Part shown: positions 48,881 through 60,329 of the stretch, in pieces
Layout of the letters: every line of letters starts with the position of its first letter
Position numbering within the stretch: the stretch's first letter is position 1
Source of the DNA: Spirochaetota bacterium
Lineage (GTDB): Bacteria > Spirochaetota > UBA12135 > COTS27
Reading direction: 5' to 3'
Length of the DNA: 64,000 nt
Assembly (NCBI GenBank): GCA_013426755.1
Contig: AP019861.1
Span: 2,077,271 to 2,141,270 of the forward strand
The notes under the pieces: model-generated
Databases searched by the model: none
The model's input: the letters and a program-made list of their open reading frames with translations, nothing else
Told to the model about the DNA's origin: nothing
Translations under genes and position numbers: made by a program

Positions 48881-50638
48881 TCAAGGCAGAAATTTACCTA
48901 TCATATATCCATTTGAAAATTCACCCCAGATAGCATATCCTTCAGGTTTTTCATCTAGCGCCCACTGTTCTTTAGAAATAAACGCAACAGTAGCATCGGC
49001 TTCCTCGATTTCTGTAACAATATTGACACGGTTTCTCCCATTAAGAAAGCGACTGAGTTCGGTACGGATCTGCTGTTCTTTATATAAGTAAAGCTCACTT
49101 TCTAAAAAATCTGTCTCGATAAAAAATTGTGGAATATCCCGATACGGGTCTTTATAAGAACGCAGCAATGACAATCGCTTCGCATCATCGTAAAAAAACG
49201 ACCAAAGCGACTCATTCCATTCTTTTTGAATTGGGATAAGCTCAGCGCCATGGCGGATTTGATCGGGGAGTGCATTATTTTCTTCACGGGCACGATCAAG
49301 TAATGCGTCCTCGATTTTCACAAAATAGAGTATAGATGGAATAAATCGATAATTCCCCTGATAATTAGGATAACGATAGTAATGAGGAAGCACGATCGCA
49401 AGGTAAAACGTATTGAGAATATAAAAGATAAGAATGCCTTTAAATAAATATTTACGTAAATTAACCCCTATAAGCCTTCTTTTTACATCCTGTTCGACTA
49501 CTGCAGAAGATTGCTGGGAAAATTGCTTGTATTTTTCAATCAATGCTGTTATGCCCAATGCAAGCACATAAAACAAAATAGCCCACGTAACATTGACGTA
49601 GCGTAATTCGTGTGCTTGAAATGTCAAGGAAAAACTGAGTATCGTTACCCCCATATAAACAAGCAGCTTTCGATCACTTCCTTCACGATCATGCCAAGCG
49701 CGCTTAAAGAAAAGAATCCACGCATAAAGCGCCAATGGGACAGATAGCCCAATGGCTAAAAAAGGAATGACAATCGTACCGTAGTATTTATTCAAGAAAA
49801 AAGCATACGTTTTCCAATTATACCCAACGAAACGACTGATTTCATGCGACCCAATAATCAAATGATTAGATATGACTTTCAGTACTTCGACTTTACTTCT
49901 TATGAGGTCCCCTGCAATATAGCCACGGAGTATCATGAAATTATTTTTAGCGTCAAAGTAGATAAACGGCACATAAAGAAGTATTCCAACTAAGAGCCCC
50001 CAACCACCGTAACGATAATTTAATGAAATTCGCCGCCATTCATATAAAATTAGCCCCACAATACCCATCGCAGCAAAAAATGACATCATGTGAAAAAAAG
50101 GCATAATGGCAATTAGGACAATAAGCCAGAATATTCTTCTAGAACGATCCTGATGAAGAACATCGTATAAAACAATCATTGTTAAAGTCATGAGGGGAAT
50201 GACGGGGTAAGGATTCCAGAACGTGTATGAAAACTGCAGCGACCAGGGGGCATAAGCACTAAGCGCAGCACCGATTAAAGCGGCGTTTTTATTCTCAGAC
50301 CACTTTAAAATCATGATATAGATAAGAATTATCTCCACTAACCCCCACATCATTGGAACGAGATAGAGCATAAGCGGGGAACTGGGTAGAATTCTAATAA
50401 GCAACCAAAATATAATATTTTGCCACGGACCGGGCAATTGCCCCGAACTGAACATTGCATGCGAATAGTATAACCACTTCTCCCCATAAAGCACCGCCGC
50501 TACTTCATCATGGTAAGAATAATGTGAAGAGCCCATTCCCATAAATAGCCAGTAAAGTCGCACAAAACACGACGTCACTACTAACACAATGAGTATCTCT
50601 TTAGCATAACGTGAAGGGGGAATGATATTCAATTTCAT
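48881..50638 (-). CDS. Polytopic membrane protein, glycosyltransferase-39-like
   Basis: The 585-residue protein has about 10-12 hydrophobic segments (16-36 through about 425) and a soluble C-terminal region (about 430-585). The first extracytoplasmic loop has HDE at about 43-45 (SYHDEVAAVLYGEKWL). This is the position and type of acidic motif used by GT-C enzymes that take lipid-linked sugars. It probably glycosylates an envelope component or protein, but donor and acceptor are unknown. The gene is downstream of 16S rRNA on the same strand. Confidence 0.6.
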   Translation of the reverse strand: MKLNIIPPSRYAKEILIVLVVTSCFVRLYWLFMGMGSSHYSYHDEVAAVLYGEKWLYYSHAMFSSGQLPGPWQNIIFWLLIRILPSSPLMLYLVPMMWGLVEIILIYIMILKWSENKNAALIGAALSAYAPWSLQFSYTFWNPYPVIPLMTLTMIVLYDVLHQDRSRRIFWLIVLIAIMPFFHMMSFFAAMGIVGLILYEWRRISLNYRYGGWGLLVGILLYVPFIYFDAKNNFMILRGYIAGDLIRSKVEVLKVISNHLIIGSHEISRFVGYNWKTYAFFLNKYYGTIVIPFLAIGLSVPLALYAWILFFKRAWHDREGSDRKLLVYMGVTILSFSLTFQAHELRYVNVTWAILFYVLALGITALIEKYKQFSQQSSAVVEQDVKRRLIGVNLRKYLFKGILIFYILNTFYLAIVLPHYYRYPNYQGNYRFIPSILYFVKIEDALLDRAREENNALPDQIRHGAELIPIQKEWNESLWSFFYDDAKRLSLLRSYKDPYRDIPQFFIETDFLESELYLYKEQQIRTELSRFLNGRNRVNIVTEIEEADATVAFISKEQWALDEKPEGYAIWGEFSNGYMIGKFLP

Positions 50639-51112
50639 AACTTATTAGACTCAAAATTAAGATTAACAAAAAATACTCCTACGTAAAATAGCAATTTCAA
50701 TACCCACTCCCAGAACTAGAAAGATTTGCTAGCAGAACAATTAGAACTAGCAGCCTTATCAGTAGAACAAACCCATAAATAATGATCGTGTCAATAGTGA
50801 TTTTACTTCTAAACGACCTTAAAATAATCCGCAAGTACTCCGAAAATACTCCGCAAGCAACACTAAAACAGTCTCTCAAACAACCTTATAAAAAAAACAG
50901 GTAGAAAATACAGGCATTCTCTAGACCCAGTCGTAAAAAGTACTCTAAGCGGACAAACAGATTCAAGCGATGGAATTACAAGAAATGAAAAAAGGGAAAG
51001 AGTGCTACTCCAGTCACCAGCCTCAGTCAAGCAGAAATAGGTAAAAAATCTACTTAAAAAGGCAAGGACGTTCTTTCACACTCAGACAGAAACACTAACA
51101 ATATTCTCCGTT
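50639..51112. other. 16S rRNA 3' flank and gap to the membrane protein gene
   Basis: There is no 23S, 5S or tRNA sequence here. A 60-codon frame (50697-50879, minus, TTG start) encodes a single membrane helix and a Ser/Gly tail; it has no ribosome-binding site and is only a weak gene candidate. No hairpin-plus-T-run terminator was recognised after the rRNA. Confidence 0.55.
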
Positions 51113-52648
<1,536 letters not shown>

Positions 52649-52925
52649 TATTAATGAACAAGTTTAACTTGCTATTTTTGAACATTACCCGCCAGCCAAT
52701 TACACTTTTACATCCCTTTAACCAAGCGATATAAAACTGTCCTTGTCTACCAGATAATTTACTGCTCAAATAAAATCGACGTGTTTCTTATCATTTTCCC
52801 TAATTTCAAAGAGCTTTGTACGAAAATAGCCCCAATGTCCTCATACGCTCTAGCATTCATATAGAACTCGTAAGTCAATGTCTGCCAGAGAGCATACGTA
52901 CATTGAAACAATCACGTACCTTATT

Positions 52926-52954
52926 ATTATAATACAATTATGCCATTTTGTCAA
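52926..52954 (-). promoter_or_regulatory. Consensus sigma-70 promoter of 16S rRNA
   Basis: On the minus strand TTGACA (52954-52949) is followed by a 17-bp spacer and TATAAT (52931-52926), both perfect. Transcription would start near 52919, giving a leader of about 270 nt. It is the only perfect promoter I found in the window. Confidence 0.85.
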
Positions 52955-54010
52955 ATAATTTTTTGTATTTTTCATATCAATTTCAATTTGACATAAAAAG
53001 TTTTAGAAATGGCTCAAAATATAGCAACTGGTCTATAAAATTTTTCAATATTCGGAGAAGAATCTTTGCGCTCCCTTCAATTGTCTTCATCAAGAAATCA
53101 ATAAATTTGAGTGAATCCATGAAATTTTATTAAATTGGACGTAAAATTTCACAATTACTGCCTTAAAAGGCATTGTCCTGCCTTCTGCTCGCATGAATTT
53201 TTTAGAAAAACCTTCAATTAAGAAATCAATACATTTGAGTGAATTCGTAAATTTTTATAAAAAATATCATTATCAGTTAAATTTTTGCTATTTTATAGAA
53301 ATTTTTAGAGACCTTTATTTTAGAAACTTTTATAAGTCTCTAAAATCTTTATAAATCTCTAAAATCTCTATAAACCGTATCCTTTTCTGTGCATTTACCG
53401 GTGAATACTATTTACTTACCAATGACTATTTACCACTACCAATGACTAGTTATACCACTTAGACGCTCTACGAAGTAGAATTTTTATCCATCACGAGCTT
53501 TTAAAATTCAATTCAATTGGAATCATTCGTTTACCCTTCAATCTGCACCCTAGCAGTTGTTATTGGGGGGCATTTAATGAGACAAAAATTTTAATGTGCT
53601 CAATTAATAGGCTTAATTTTAATAAGCTCAATTTAATAAGCCTAATTCTATAATCTTAATTCAATAAGCTTAATTCTATAAGCTCAATTTAATAAGCCTA
53701 ATTTAATAAGCTTAATTCTATAAGCTTAATTGTGATAAGTTTAATTTAATGGGCTTAATTTAGTGAGATAAAAATTTCAATGGGCTTAATTATATGAGAA
53801 TTCAGTCAAAAAGAGTGGCTACAATGAAATTTAGTTGTCTTATATCAATTTAATAGTTGTTGATCCCGACAATCATTATACTTAATACTATGGAATTTCA
53901 ATTTTATGTATATATATAAGCGTAGATACTGTCAATTTGACCTCTTAACTAATCGCATAGAGAATTATAGCGCCCTTTTTAAATAGGAATTGTTTTATTG
54001 AAGCCCTAAA

Positions 54011-54103
54011 TTAGCTATGTCTAGATTATTAGCTATGTCTAGATTATTAGCTATGTCTAGATTAGCTATGTCTAGATTAGCTATGTCTAAATCAGCTATG
54101 AAA
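54011..54103. repeat. 15/18-bp tandem repeat AGCTATGTCTAGATT(ATT)
   Basis: Two 18-bp units are followed by three 15-bp units and a decayed end. The size difference is a single ATT, so the array grew by slippage. Confidence 0.85.
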
Positions 54104-54476
54104 AATGAATAAGAACAATGTATTTAACATATTTTAATACTCAACAGCCATTTTATATCAATGCCTAGATAAACATGCATTAACGCTCAGATAAACGTTT
54201 TAATAGCAATGTTATAATAAAAGCACATGTGATATACTTATCTAAGATCACTATACAACAGCAATTTTACTCCATCATAAACCACAATTGAAACTACTAC
54301 AATTGAAACTACCACAATTGAAACCACCGCCTAAATCATAACTAAACCGTCAATCTACTGCAATACTGCCAATCTACCACCAGTCTACTGCAATTAGCTA
54401 TTAAAACTCGATACCAACAACCACTTAGTAAAACAACTATCGCACAAACAATGATTTAATCGTTAAGGAAAAAAAG

Positions 54477-55304
54477 ATGAAACTTACTCAATACCCATTG
54501 TTTCAAAAACTCTCTCTCGTTAGAAACAAATCATCACACGTCAGCAAAAAGATAAAAGAACTTAAAAAACTTCTACCTTATTTACTTGCTGTTGTGTTTA
54601 TAACCAGTGGTCTGCTCACTGCTTGTGCCAGCAGCCAGCCACTCACAAAAAAAACAAGCAAACAAGCAGCAAGCAAAAAAGCTACAAAAACTACTACTAT
54701 AGCCGCTATTGGTGATGGTTCTATTGAGGACGTTCGTGCAAGCTTTAGAAGTGGGAACTTCAATAGAGTCTTACAACTTACCAAAGGCAATCCAGACCCC
54801 AACTTCAAGTACTACCGCGGCGCAACATTTTTCGCTATGATGGGGTATAAACATCGCTTTCCAGCTAAAAAATTGATCCAATACCGTGACCAGGCTATTG
54901 CCTTACTTACCGAAGTCATCAATGAAACCGAAGATGGAGAACTGATGAATCGAGCACGACTCTGGCTCGGTGTCAGTTATGACGTGAGTTATCCCCAGCG
55001 CTCTTATAAAATAAGAGCACTCAAATGGCTTAAAGCTGTCGAAAAAGACGCAGATCATCGTGAAAAGTTTTACAATGAAGCCGTCCTCTATCAAGGTGAC
55101 GTCTACGCACGCATTGGCAATTACATCAAAGCACGTGAGTATTACAGGAAATTAGCCAATTCTCCCTATCCCAATGATATTGTCTACGACCATGCTAATA
55201 GACGATTCTCTTCCGTCAACAAAGCCACTAAGGATGCCTACGCACGTCTCAAACTCTACTTAGACGGTACGCATCCAGACTATAAACCTGTTAAAGACCT
55301 TTAA
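54477..55304 (+). CDS. Lipoprotein with TPR-like repeats
   Basis: The 275-residue protein has a long basic N-region (1-33), a hydrophobic core and lipobox L-T-A-C with Cys50. It should be lipidated. A Ser/Lys/Thr-rich linker (52-75) follows, then helical hairpins typical of TPR proteins (about 85-250), for example NEAVLYQGDVYARIGNYIKAREYYRKLA. It probably acts as an envelope scaffold, but its partner is unknown. AAGGA lies 10 nt before the ATG. A strong bidirectional terminator follows. Confidence 0.75.
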   Translation: MKLTQYPLFQKLSLVRNKSSHVSKKIKELKKLLPYLLAVVFITSGLLTACASSQPLTKKTSKQAASKKATKTTTIAAIGDGSIEDVRASFRSGNFNRVLQLTKGNPDPNFKYYRGATFFAMMGYKHRFPAKKLIQYRDQAIALLTEVINETEDGELMNRARLWLGVSYDVSYPQRSYKIRALKWLKAVEKDADHREKFYNEAVLYQGDVYARIGNYIKAREYYRKLANSPYPNDIVYDHANRRFSSVNKATKDAYARLKLYLDGTHPDYKPVKDL

Positions 55305-55384
55305 ATTTTAACAACTACCTATGTGGTGAAACTTCTCATATAAGAAATTCTATTTATATATGGGAAAGACTTTCAAATGCATTT

Positions 55385-55422
55385 AATTAGCAAGATATTC
55401 TTTAAAAAATATCTTGCTAATT
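55385..55422. terminator. Bidirectional terminator hairpin
   Basis: AATTAGCAAGATATT (55385-55399) is complementary to 55408-55422 over 15 bp with an 8-nt loop. It sits between the lipoprotein stop and the end of the restriction enzyme gene, whose stop codon lies inside the right arm. It is T-rich downstream for the plus strand. Confidence 0.8.
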
Positions 55423-56100
55423 ATTGTTGTATAGGCGGGTGTTGTTCTGTTGTCCATCCCAAATCTCAGGGTAGCATTGAGGTAGTCCCTCTGTAATGCT
55501 ATGCATTCTCTGTTTAAGTGACTGCGCATATGTTTTAAGCAAATAGTCCCTTGCCGATTGCCAGTTTCTGTGTACCTGTCGTCTACAATTATCCCAATTA
55601 ACTTGAAATGGAAGATTATTCCCCGCAGGGCGTAATTTTTCGATGCCCTTCAGACTAACAACAAATATATCATCTGTATTTGACTTATTAATGATGATAT
55701 AGTAATAGTCTCTATCTTCATCTTCATTTTCATTTTCTTTCATACTTTTAAAGTACGGTTTGCTCTGCTGAGGGATATTCTTATCTATTCCTGTAATAAA
55801 ATAATAAATTGCCCTGCTAGCATTTGTATTATCAGCGCTTTTTAATTCACTTATCTTAATATCACAATAATACTTATCTACCAATACGTCATACCATGAT
55901 CTATGACTTTCTTTTCCTACATTTGGAAATGTAATCGCCCAATTTTCATCTTGAATATTTTGGAGCACTGAAATAATTTTTTGCCCTCCTTCAGCAGAAT
56001 CTATTCTTGAGTCTCCACCACTAGGCAGAAAGAGTTTTGATTCCTTTAAACGTTCACAGACTTTTTCTAATACCGGTGGAATTATATTTTTATAAATCAA
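55417..56100 (-). CDS. Putative type II restriction endonuclease
   Basis: The 227-residue protein is assigned mainly from context: it lies 57 bp downstream of a DNA methyltransferase on the same strand. A plausible PD-(D/E)xK site is Asp71 (WYDVLVD) with Asp80-Ile-Lys82 (CDIKIS), the same D-x-K form as EcoRV. No family with known specificity was recognised. The start is TTG at 56100, supported by AAGAGG 5 nt upstream; the ATG inside that ribosome-binding site runs into a stop. The gene is more AT-rich than its neighbours, as expected for an acquired gene. Confidence 0.65.
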   Translation of the reverse strand: MIYKNIIPPVLEKVCERLKESKLFLPSGGDSRIDSAEGGQKIISVLQNIQDENWAITFPNVGKESHRSWYDVLVDKYYCDIKISELKSADNTNASRAIYYFITGIDKNIPQQSKPYFKSMKENENEDEDRDYYYIIINKSNTDDIFVVSLKGIEKLRPAGNNLPFQVNWDNCRRQVHRNWQSARDYLLKTYAQSLKQRMHSITEGLPQCYPEIWDGQQNNTRLYNNN

Positions 56101-56105
56101 AACAT

Positions 56106-56111
56106 CCTCTT
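56106..56111 (-). promoter_or_regulatory. Ribosome-binding site for the TTG start of the endonuclease
   Basis: AAGAGG followed by ATGTT and the TTG start. It supports the non-ATG start and possible low-level translation of the endonuclease. Confidence 0.5.
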
Positions 56112-56157
56112 TATCTGGGTTAAATCTGATCAGACTCAGTTTTAAATATCAATAAAA

Positions 56158-57333
56158 TCATAACCATATTCCTAGCGGTGCATATTGCAGTCCGCGTTGG
56201 GAGAACAAGTATCTACCATCGCACACAAAACCCAATTTATGCCAATTGATAGCATTTAATCGGCTAGTTGCTTTTTCAAGATCAATATCAGATTTTGGAA
56301 ATAAAGCAAGCACAGAACCATCATAAGCACGTTCTTCGTGCATGAAGAAGGGGTTGGAGTGGCGTGTTTTATTATTGACATATATGCGCTCGCTAGTAGA
56401 TTCATGGTAACCTCGTCCCCACATCCACCAATTGGTCTCGTCAAATTTAGTCACGCGGCGTTGTAACAACTCAGTTTTATAGCGACTGAGGTATTTCTTT
56501 TTAGCATTGTAGATCATGCGGCGTGTTTTTCCTGTTCGTCTTGTTTGTGAACAGACAAAATTTTGATTACCATAGCGATCATGCGTAAAAATATGATCAG
56601 CGCCGCTCACAGCCCCTACTTTTACCGTAAAATATTCACTTAGTGTTATCTTTTTATGAGACGCTTCTTTTGTAGTACTGAACCATAATTGCCCGCGGTG
56701 GTGACAAAAATACCCTCCTGTCTGCATTTTTCTACGCATAAGTCCTTTCTCCCAGCGCCAGATCGCGCAATTGGGCGTGTAAGGTCCAAATAGGGCATTG
56801 TCGCCTAAGTCGTAAAAATGCGTCATCGTGCCTTCATTGTAGAGTCTTGCATTGAGGTTTTTAGCGCTGGTCGCTTTAAGAAAATCACGTGGCGTAATAA
56901 ATATAAGCTCGCCTTTAGAATCGAGATGATCTAAGCATTTCTCAATAAAAAATAGGTATAAATTGGTACGTTTATCGAAAAGCGTGTGATTGAGACGGTG
57001 TTTAGTAGTGGGTCTAATATCTTGATAGCGAACATAGGGCGGATTGCCAATGATGGTAGCAAATTTACGAGACCTTGGGTAGCTAAAAAAATCACAAACC
57101 TTTATCTGAGCCTTATAACGTTTGGGAATAAGCCTAGCATCGTATTCGATGCCGATTGCAGTCGCTTCGCCTAGCTGTTCTAAAAATATCCCCTTACCAG
57201 CAGCAGGTTCTAAGACAGAACCTCTACGTTGCCTAAGAGCGAGCATTTTCTTGACAATCACTTCTGGTGTAAAAACTTGTCCTAACGTTGCTACGTCGGT
57301 AGGTGTCTCAAAATTAACGTGCTGCCCGTTCAC
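56158..57333 (-). CDS. N6-adenine DNA methyltransferase (gamma class), type II modification enzyme
   Basis: Protects host DNA at the site cut by the partner enzyme. In the 397-residue open frame, motif X QVFTP is at 25-29. Motif I VLEPAAGKGIFL is at 46-57, with the acidic IEYD at 68-71. Motif IV NPPYVRYQD is at 103-111. The C-terminal half is the variable target-recognition region. The frame opens at TTG 57351, but GTG 57333 is preferred because AGAAGG precedes it by 7 nt. The product is then 391 residues. The recognition site cannot be read from sequence alone. Confidence 0.88.
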   Translation of the reverse strand: MNGQHVNFETPTDVATLGQVFTPEVIVKKMLALRQRRGSVLEPAAGKGIFLEQLGEATAIGIEYDARLIPKRYKAQIKVCDFFSYPRSRKFATIIGNPPYVRYQDIRPTTKHRLNHTLFDKRTNLYLFFIEKCLDHLDSKGELIFITPRDFLKATSAKNLNARLYNEGTMTHFYDLGDNALFGPYTPNCAIWRWEKGLMRRKMQTGGYFCHHRGQLWFSTTKEASHKKITLSEYFTVKVGAVSGADHIFTHDRYGNQNFVCSQTRRTGKTRRMIYNAKKKYLSRYKTELLQRRVTKFDETNWWMWGRGYHESTSERIYVNNKTRHSNPFFMHEERAYDGSVLALFPKSDIDLEKATSRLNAINWHKLGFVCDGRYLFSQRGLQYAPLGIWL

Positions 57334-57340
57334 TTTGTTG

Positions 57341-57346
57341 CCTTCT
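57341..57346 (-). promoter_or_regulatory. Ribosome-binding site fixing the GTG start of the methyltransferase
   Basis: AGAAGG, 7 nt before GTG at 57333, is better placed than anything before the TTG at 57351. Confidence 0.5.
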
Positions 57347-57427
57347 CTCAAATTTGTAGTTCTAACATGTACTTTGATGCATTCGCTTCACTACCGCTAC
57401 GAATTCTTATCCCTAAGATATGCTCTG

Positions 57428-58510
57428 TTAGACTACGTGATGTTTACAAGGTCGTCCTGCGACATAGGCGCTAATATCCTCAGCAATCATCCCAGCTGCG
57501 ACCACACATGTTTTTCGTGAAGCACCTGCAATATGCGGTGTTACGGTCACATTGTCAAGTTTTAGAAATCTATCATTGGAAGGCACGGGCTCTAGTGCAA
57601 AGGTATCTAGCATGGCTCCGCGTAAATGTCCTGATCTAAGCGCCTTATAAAGAGCGTCGTAATTTACAAGGGGACCTCTTGCGACATTGATAAAGTAGGC
57701 ACCTCGTTTCATAAGATTGAAATGCTCTGTGGTGATGAATCGGTATGTTTTAGGAGTGAGTCTGGCACTAAGATTCACGACGTCACTTTGTTTAAGGAGA
57801 GTGTCGAGATCACAGAACCGAGCACGGCCTTTAAGAGCTGCACTAGCATGTTTTACGTAAGGGTCTGCAATCAAAATTTCACGCGTATTAAAAGCATGAA
57901 GGAGTTTTGCCACAGCTCTACCAATGTGCCCATAGCCAATAAGTCCTACGGTCAGTTCAGAGAGTTCTAATCCTGTATGATCAGCATGATACAAATCGCC
58001 GCGCCATCGTCCTTTTTTAAGGGCTTCATGGCCAAGCCGGATCAGTCGTGTTTCCATTAAAATAGCGCCGATCGTAAATTCTGCAACTGCGCTGGCATTT
58101 CTGCCCGGTGTATTGATAATAAGAATTTTTGCCCGGCTAAGCACAGGAATGTCAATATTCGTTGCTCCCCCTCTAGAAACAGCAACCAATTTTAACTTGC
58201 CCCGCGCAGCCACCTCAGTAATCACTTCCTTAGGCATCGGAGCCAAATGCGTAATAAATATCTCAGCGTCACCTATAAAACTAGCAACATGCGCAGGATC
58301 ACCCTGGTATTCTCTAAGGTCACGCATGCCTTCATAACAGTCATCAATCGTACGTCCCTCAGCATAACCGTGTTCTAACGGTTCATTAGGCCAAGGCAAG
58401 GTATAAGTACGAACATGTGTAGTCGCTACCCCCTGCTGTTTAAGAGCAGCCACAAAAAATTCGGGTTTCATGAAATGATCCCCCATAATAGCTATCTTAG
58501 GTGCACGCAT
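57428..58510 (-). CDS. D-isomer-specific 2-hydroxyacid dehydrogenase family protein
   Basis: The 360-residue NAD-dependent oxidoreductase has GLIGYGHIGRAVA (about 189-201) as the Rossmann loop. NVARGPLVN near 275 holds the catalytic Arg region. LDTFALEPVP near 300 contributes the Glu, and TPHIAGAS near 322 the His. It is longer than glycerate-type enzymes at the N-terminus. The adjacent FGGY kinase suggests catabolism of a sugar or sugar acid. TATAAT lies 5 nt before the ATG with no Shine-Dalgarno, so it may be leaderless. Confidence 0.88.
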   Translation of the reverse strand: MRAPKIAIMGDHFMKPEFFVAALKQQGVATTHVRTYTLPWPNEPLEHGYAEGRTIDDCYEGMRDLREYQGDPAHVASFIGDAEIFITHLAPMPKEVITEVAARGKLKLVAVSRGGATNIDIPVLSRAKILIINTPGRNASAVAEFTIGAILMETRLIRLGHEALKKGRWRGDLYHADHTGLELSELTVGLIGYGHIGRAVAKLLHAFNTREILIADPYVKHASAALKGRARFCDLDTLLKQSDVVNLSARLTPKTYRFITTEHFNLMKRGAYFINVARGPLVNYDALYKALRSGHLRGAMLDTFALEPVPSNDRFLKLDNVTVTPHIAGASRKTCVVAAGMIAEDISAYVAGRPCKHHVV

Positions 58511-58515
58511 GATTT

Positions 58516-58521
58516 ATTATA
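58516..58521 (-). promoter_or_regulatory. -10 element directly before the dehydrogenase ATG
   Basis: A perfect TATAAT separated by AAATC from the ATG implies transcription starting at or next to the start codon. The -35 region is weak. Confidence 0.4.
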
Positions 58522-58739
58522 TTATCAGTGGCTAAAATAATTAATAAAAAATTATTCATCTAAAAGTATTATTAATGATTGTCGCAATCGCCTATATTTG
58601 ATAGCCCTTAGAACACGGGCACTAGGATATTGATCCTGGTACTAGATTAATACTGATACTAGAGAAACCAGTACTAGTTGAGAGATTGCCGCTAGGGGCT
58701 AGGGCATCCTTTTAAGAACACAGACTGCTTTTAGACAGG

Positions 58740-60329
58740 TTAAGAGGATAATGTGTGTAATTTCTTCCAAAGAGGCTTACTTGTAGTAATAGCTTCTTTA
58801 TAAAGCTTGAACATATTAGAATAATGAGTACGAAGAGTGGGATCGGGACTTCCATAAGGGTCTTCATTTGAAACATAGGGGTCTACGACCTTTTTACAAG
58901 CCTCATCGAGATTTGAGTAAACTCCAAGTGCCAAGCAACCTATAAGCGCAGCGCCCAATGCTGTAGGTTCTTGATGTGAAGTAGTGAGGAGGCGAGCATT
59001 TAGGACGGAAGCAAAGATTTTACGGAAGCTAGTTAAAGCACCACCACTACCGGTAAAATAAATGTGCTTAGGCGTAGTTCCCAGCGTTTCATAAGAATGG
59101 CGTGCCGCATAAGATACTCCTTCATAAACAGATCTAAGCAGATTTAGATACGTTAAGTCAGAAGTTAAGCCGATCCATTGTGCTTGGGCGTATTTGTCAT
59201 TGATAAGACCGCTCTCTCCAATAGGATCAATGTAGGGATGATACATAAGGTTAACAGGTTCTGTGCGTAAAATATCCTTATCGATATCGATAAGAAAATC
59301 ATGAACATCGATAGCTTTAAACAGGCTTTGATTTCTGTAAATAGCGACAACACCACCTGTTAACACACTTGCAATCCAATCAAAATTAAGTGTTGCTGCG
59401 TTATGCGCCTGGAAGCGAAGGACACTCTGCTTGTACGGAAGCAAAACCGTATGCCCAGAAGGTGATTTGATAACATTGCCGCCACCACGACTTAGGCTGC
59501 TGTGATTGGGATAGACCTTCATGTGAACGCCGCTAGGTTCTATTACACTACACGAATGCACGTCTTTGGTATGAAAACCACCTAAACCGATCGCTAAGCA
59601 AGCTAGATCGACATAGCCTAAGACAACGGGAATTCCTGATTTCAACCCCAATGTCCGAGCAGCCGCTATGGACAGTGGATAGTATTCTCGTTCTCCTGAA
59701 ATAATACGCGGAATTATGTTGCGATAGGCGGTTAAACCAAGCATTTTAAAAATTTCTGTTTCATAACTTCGAGTTTTAAAATTACCAAATGTAGAACAGG
59801 CTTCACTCACATCACAACCACGTTCTGTAGTAAGCTTGAAATAGACCCATTCTTTACAGTGAAATACGGTATGAGCGCGAGACAGGAGACTTTTAGCGTA
59901 TTTTTTAAACCAGAGCATCTGAATACTTTGACTGCCAGCATTGATACGTGAGCCTGTTAGTGAATGGATGTTGACGTGGATATTTCTATTGACGAGATTC
60001 TGCAGCATACTCTCAGACCGTGTGTCTAGGTGTAGCAGCGCATTGCCAATGGGAACACCTCTTTTATCGATAAGCCAAGTTCCATCTCTCTGTCCTGTGA
60101 CCGTTATCACGAGCAGGCGACTTGAGAGATTGGGAATTTTTTGAATAAGTTCGTGAAAAACAAAGACAACTTTCTTCCACGTGAGGGCTGGATTTTGCTC
60201 TACCATACCGCCTTTACTTACGGTATAAGCATTGACGACCTCAGCACAGGCAATAATGCGCCCCTGGACAGTAAACGCAATTGCCTTAATCTTGGCTATT
60301 CCACAGTCTAAACTGACTACAATATCCAT
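58740..60329 (-). CDS. FGGY-family carbohydrate kinase
   Basis: The 529-residue protein shows the two actin-like domains of FGGY kinases: VVSLDCGIAKIKAIAF at the start, then TGQRDGTWLIDKRG near 78. VLGYVDLACLAIGLGG near 237 carries the likely general-base Asp, and TGSGGALTSFRKIFASVL plus EPTALGAALIG near 430-465 form the ATP site. It resembles xylulokinase-like and related kinases, so the substrate is a pentulose, polyol or similar, unresolved. It precedes the dehydrogenase by 229 bp on the same strand. Confidence 0.9.
   Translation of the reverse strand: MDIVVSLDCGIAKIKAIAFTVQGRIIACAEVVNAYTVSKGGMVEQNPALTWKKVVFVFHELIQKIPNLSSRLLVITVTGQRDGTWLIDKRGVPIGNALLHLDTRSESMLQNLVNRNIHVNIHSLTGSRINAGSQSIQMLWFKKYAKSLLSRAHTVFHCKEWVYFKLTTERGCDVSEACSTFGNFKTRSYETEIFKMLGLTAYRNIIPRIISGEREYYPLSIAAARTLGLKSGIPVVLGYVDLACLAIGLGGFHTKDVHSCSVIEPSGVHMKVYPNHSSLSRGGGNVIKSPSGHTVLLPYKQSVLRFQAHNAATLNFDWIASVLTGGVVAIYRNQSLFKAIDVHDFLIDIDKDILRTEPVNLMYHPYIDPIGESGLINDKYAQAQWIGLTSDLTYLNLLRSVYEGVSYAARHSYETLGTTPKHIYFTGSGGALTSFRKIFASVLNARLLTTSHQEPTALGAALIGCLALGVYSNLDEACKKVVDPYVSNEDPYGSPDPTLRTHYSNMFKLYKEAITTSKPLWKKLHTLSS

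Larger units (their letters stand above)
52649..54476. other. Long intergenic region upstream of 16S rRNA with direct repeats
   Basis: 52649-52920 is probably the transcribed rRNA leader. 53085-53130 and 53212-53258 are imperfect copies of one 46-bp element containing AAGAAATCAATA(A/C)ATTTGAGTGAAT. 53335-53375 repeats TCTCTAAAATCTTTATAAA. 53585-53760 is a degenerate ATAAGC(T/C)TAATT repeat. 54011-54103 repeats AGCTATGTCTAGATT(ATT). No gene recognised. Confidence 0.6.

Noticed and set aside
50697..50879. 60-codon minus-strand frame with one membrane helix after 16S rRNA
   Set aside because: TTG start without a ribosome-binding site; kept only as a remark on the gap.
55417..57351. The restriction-modification pair as part of a larger defence island
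   Set aside because: Neighbours on both sides are metabolic or envelope genes; no other defence or mobile gene is present.
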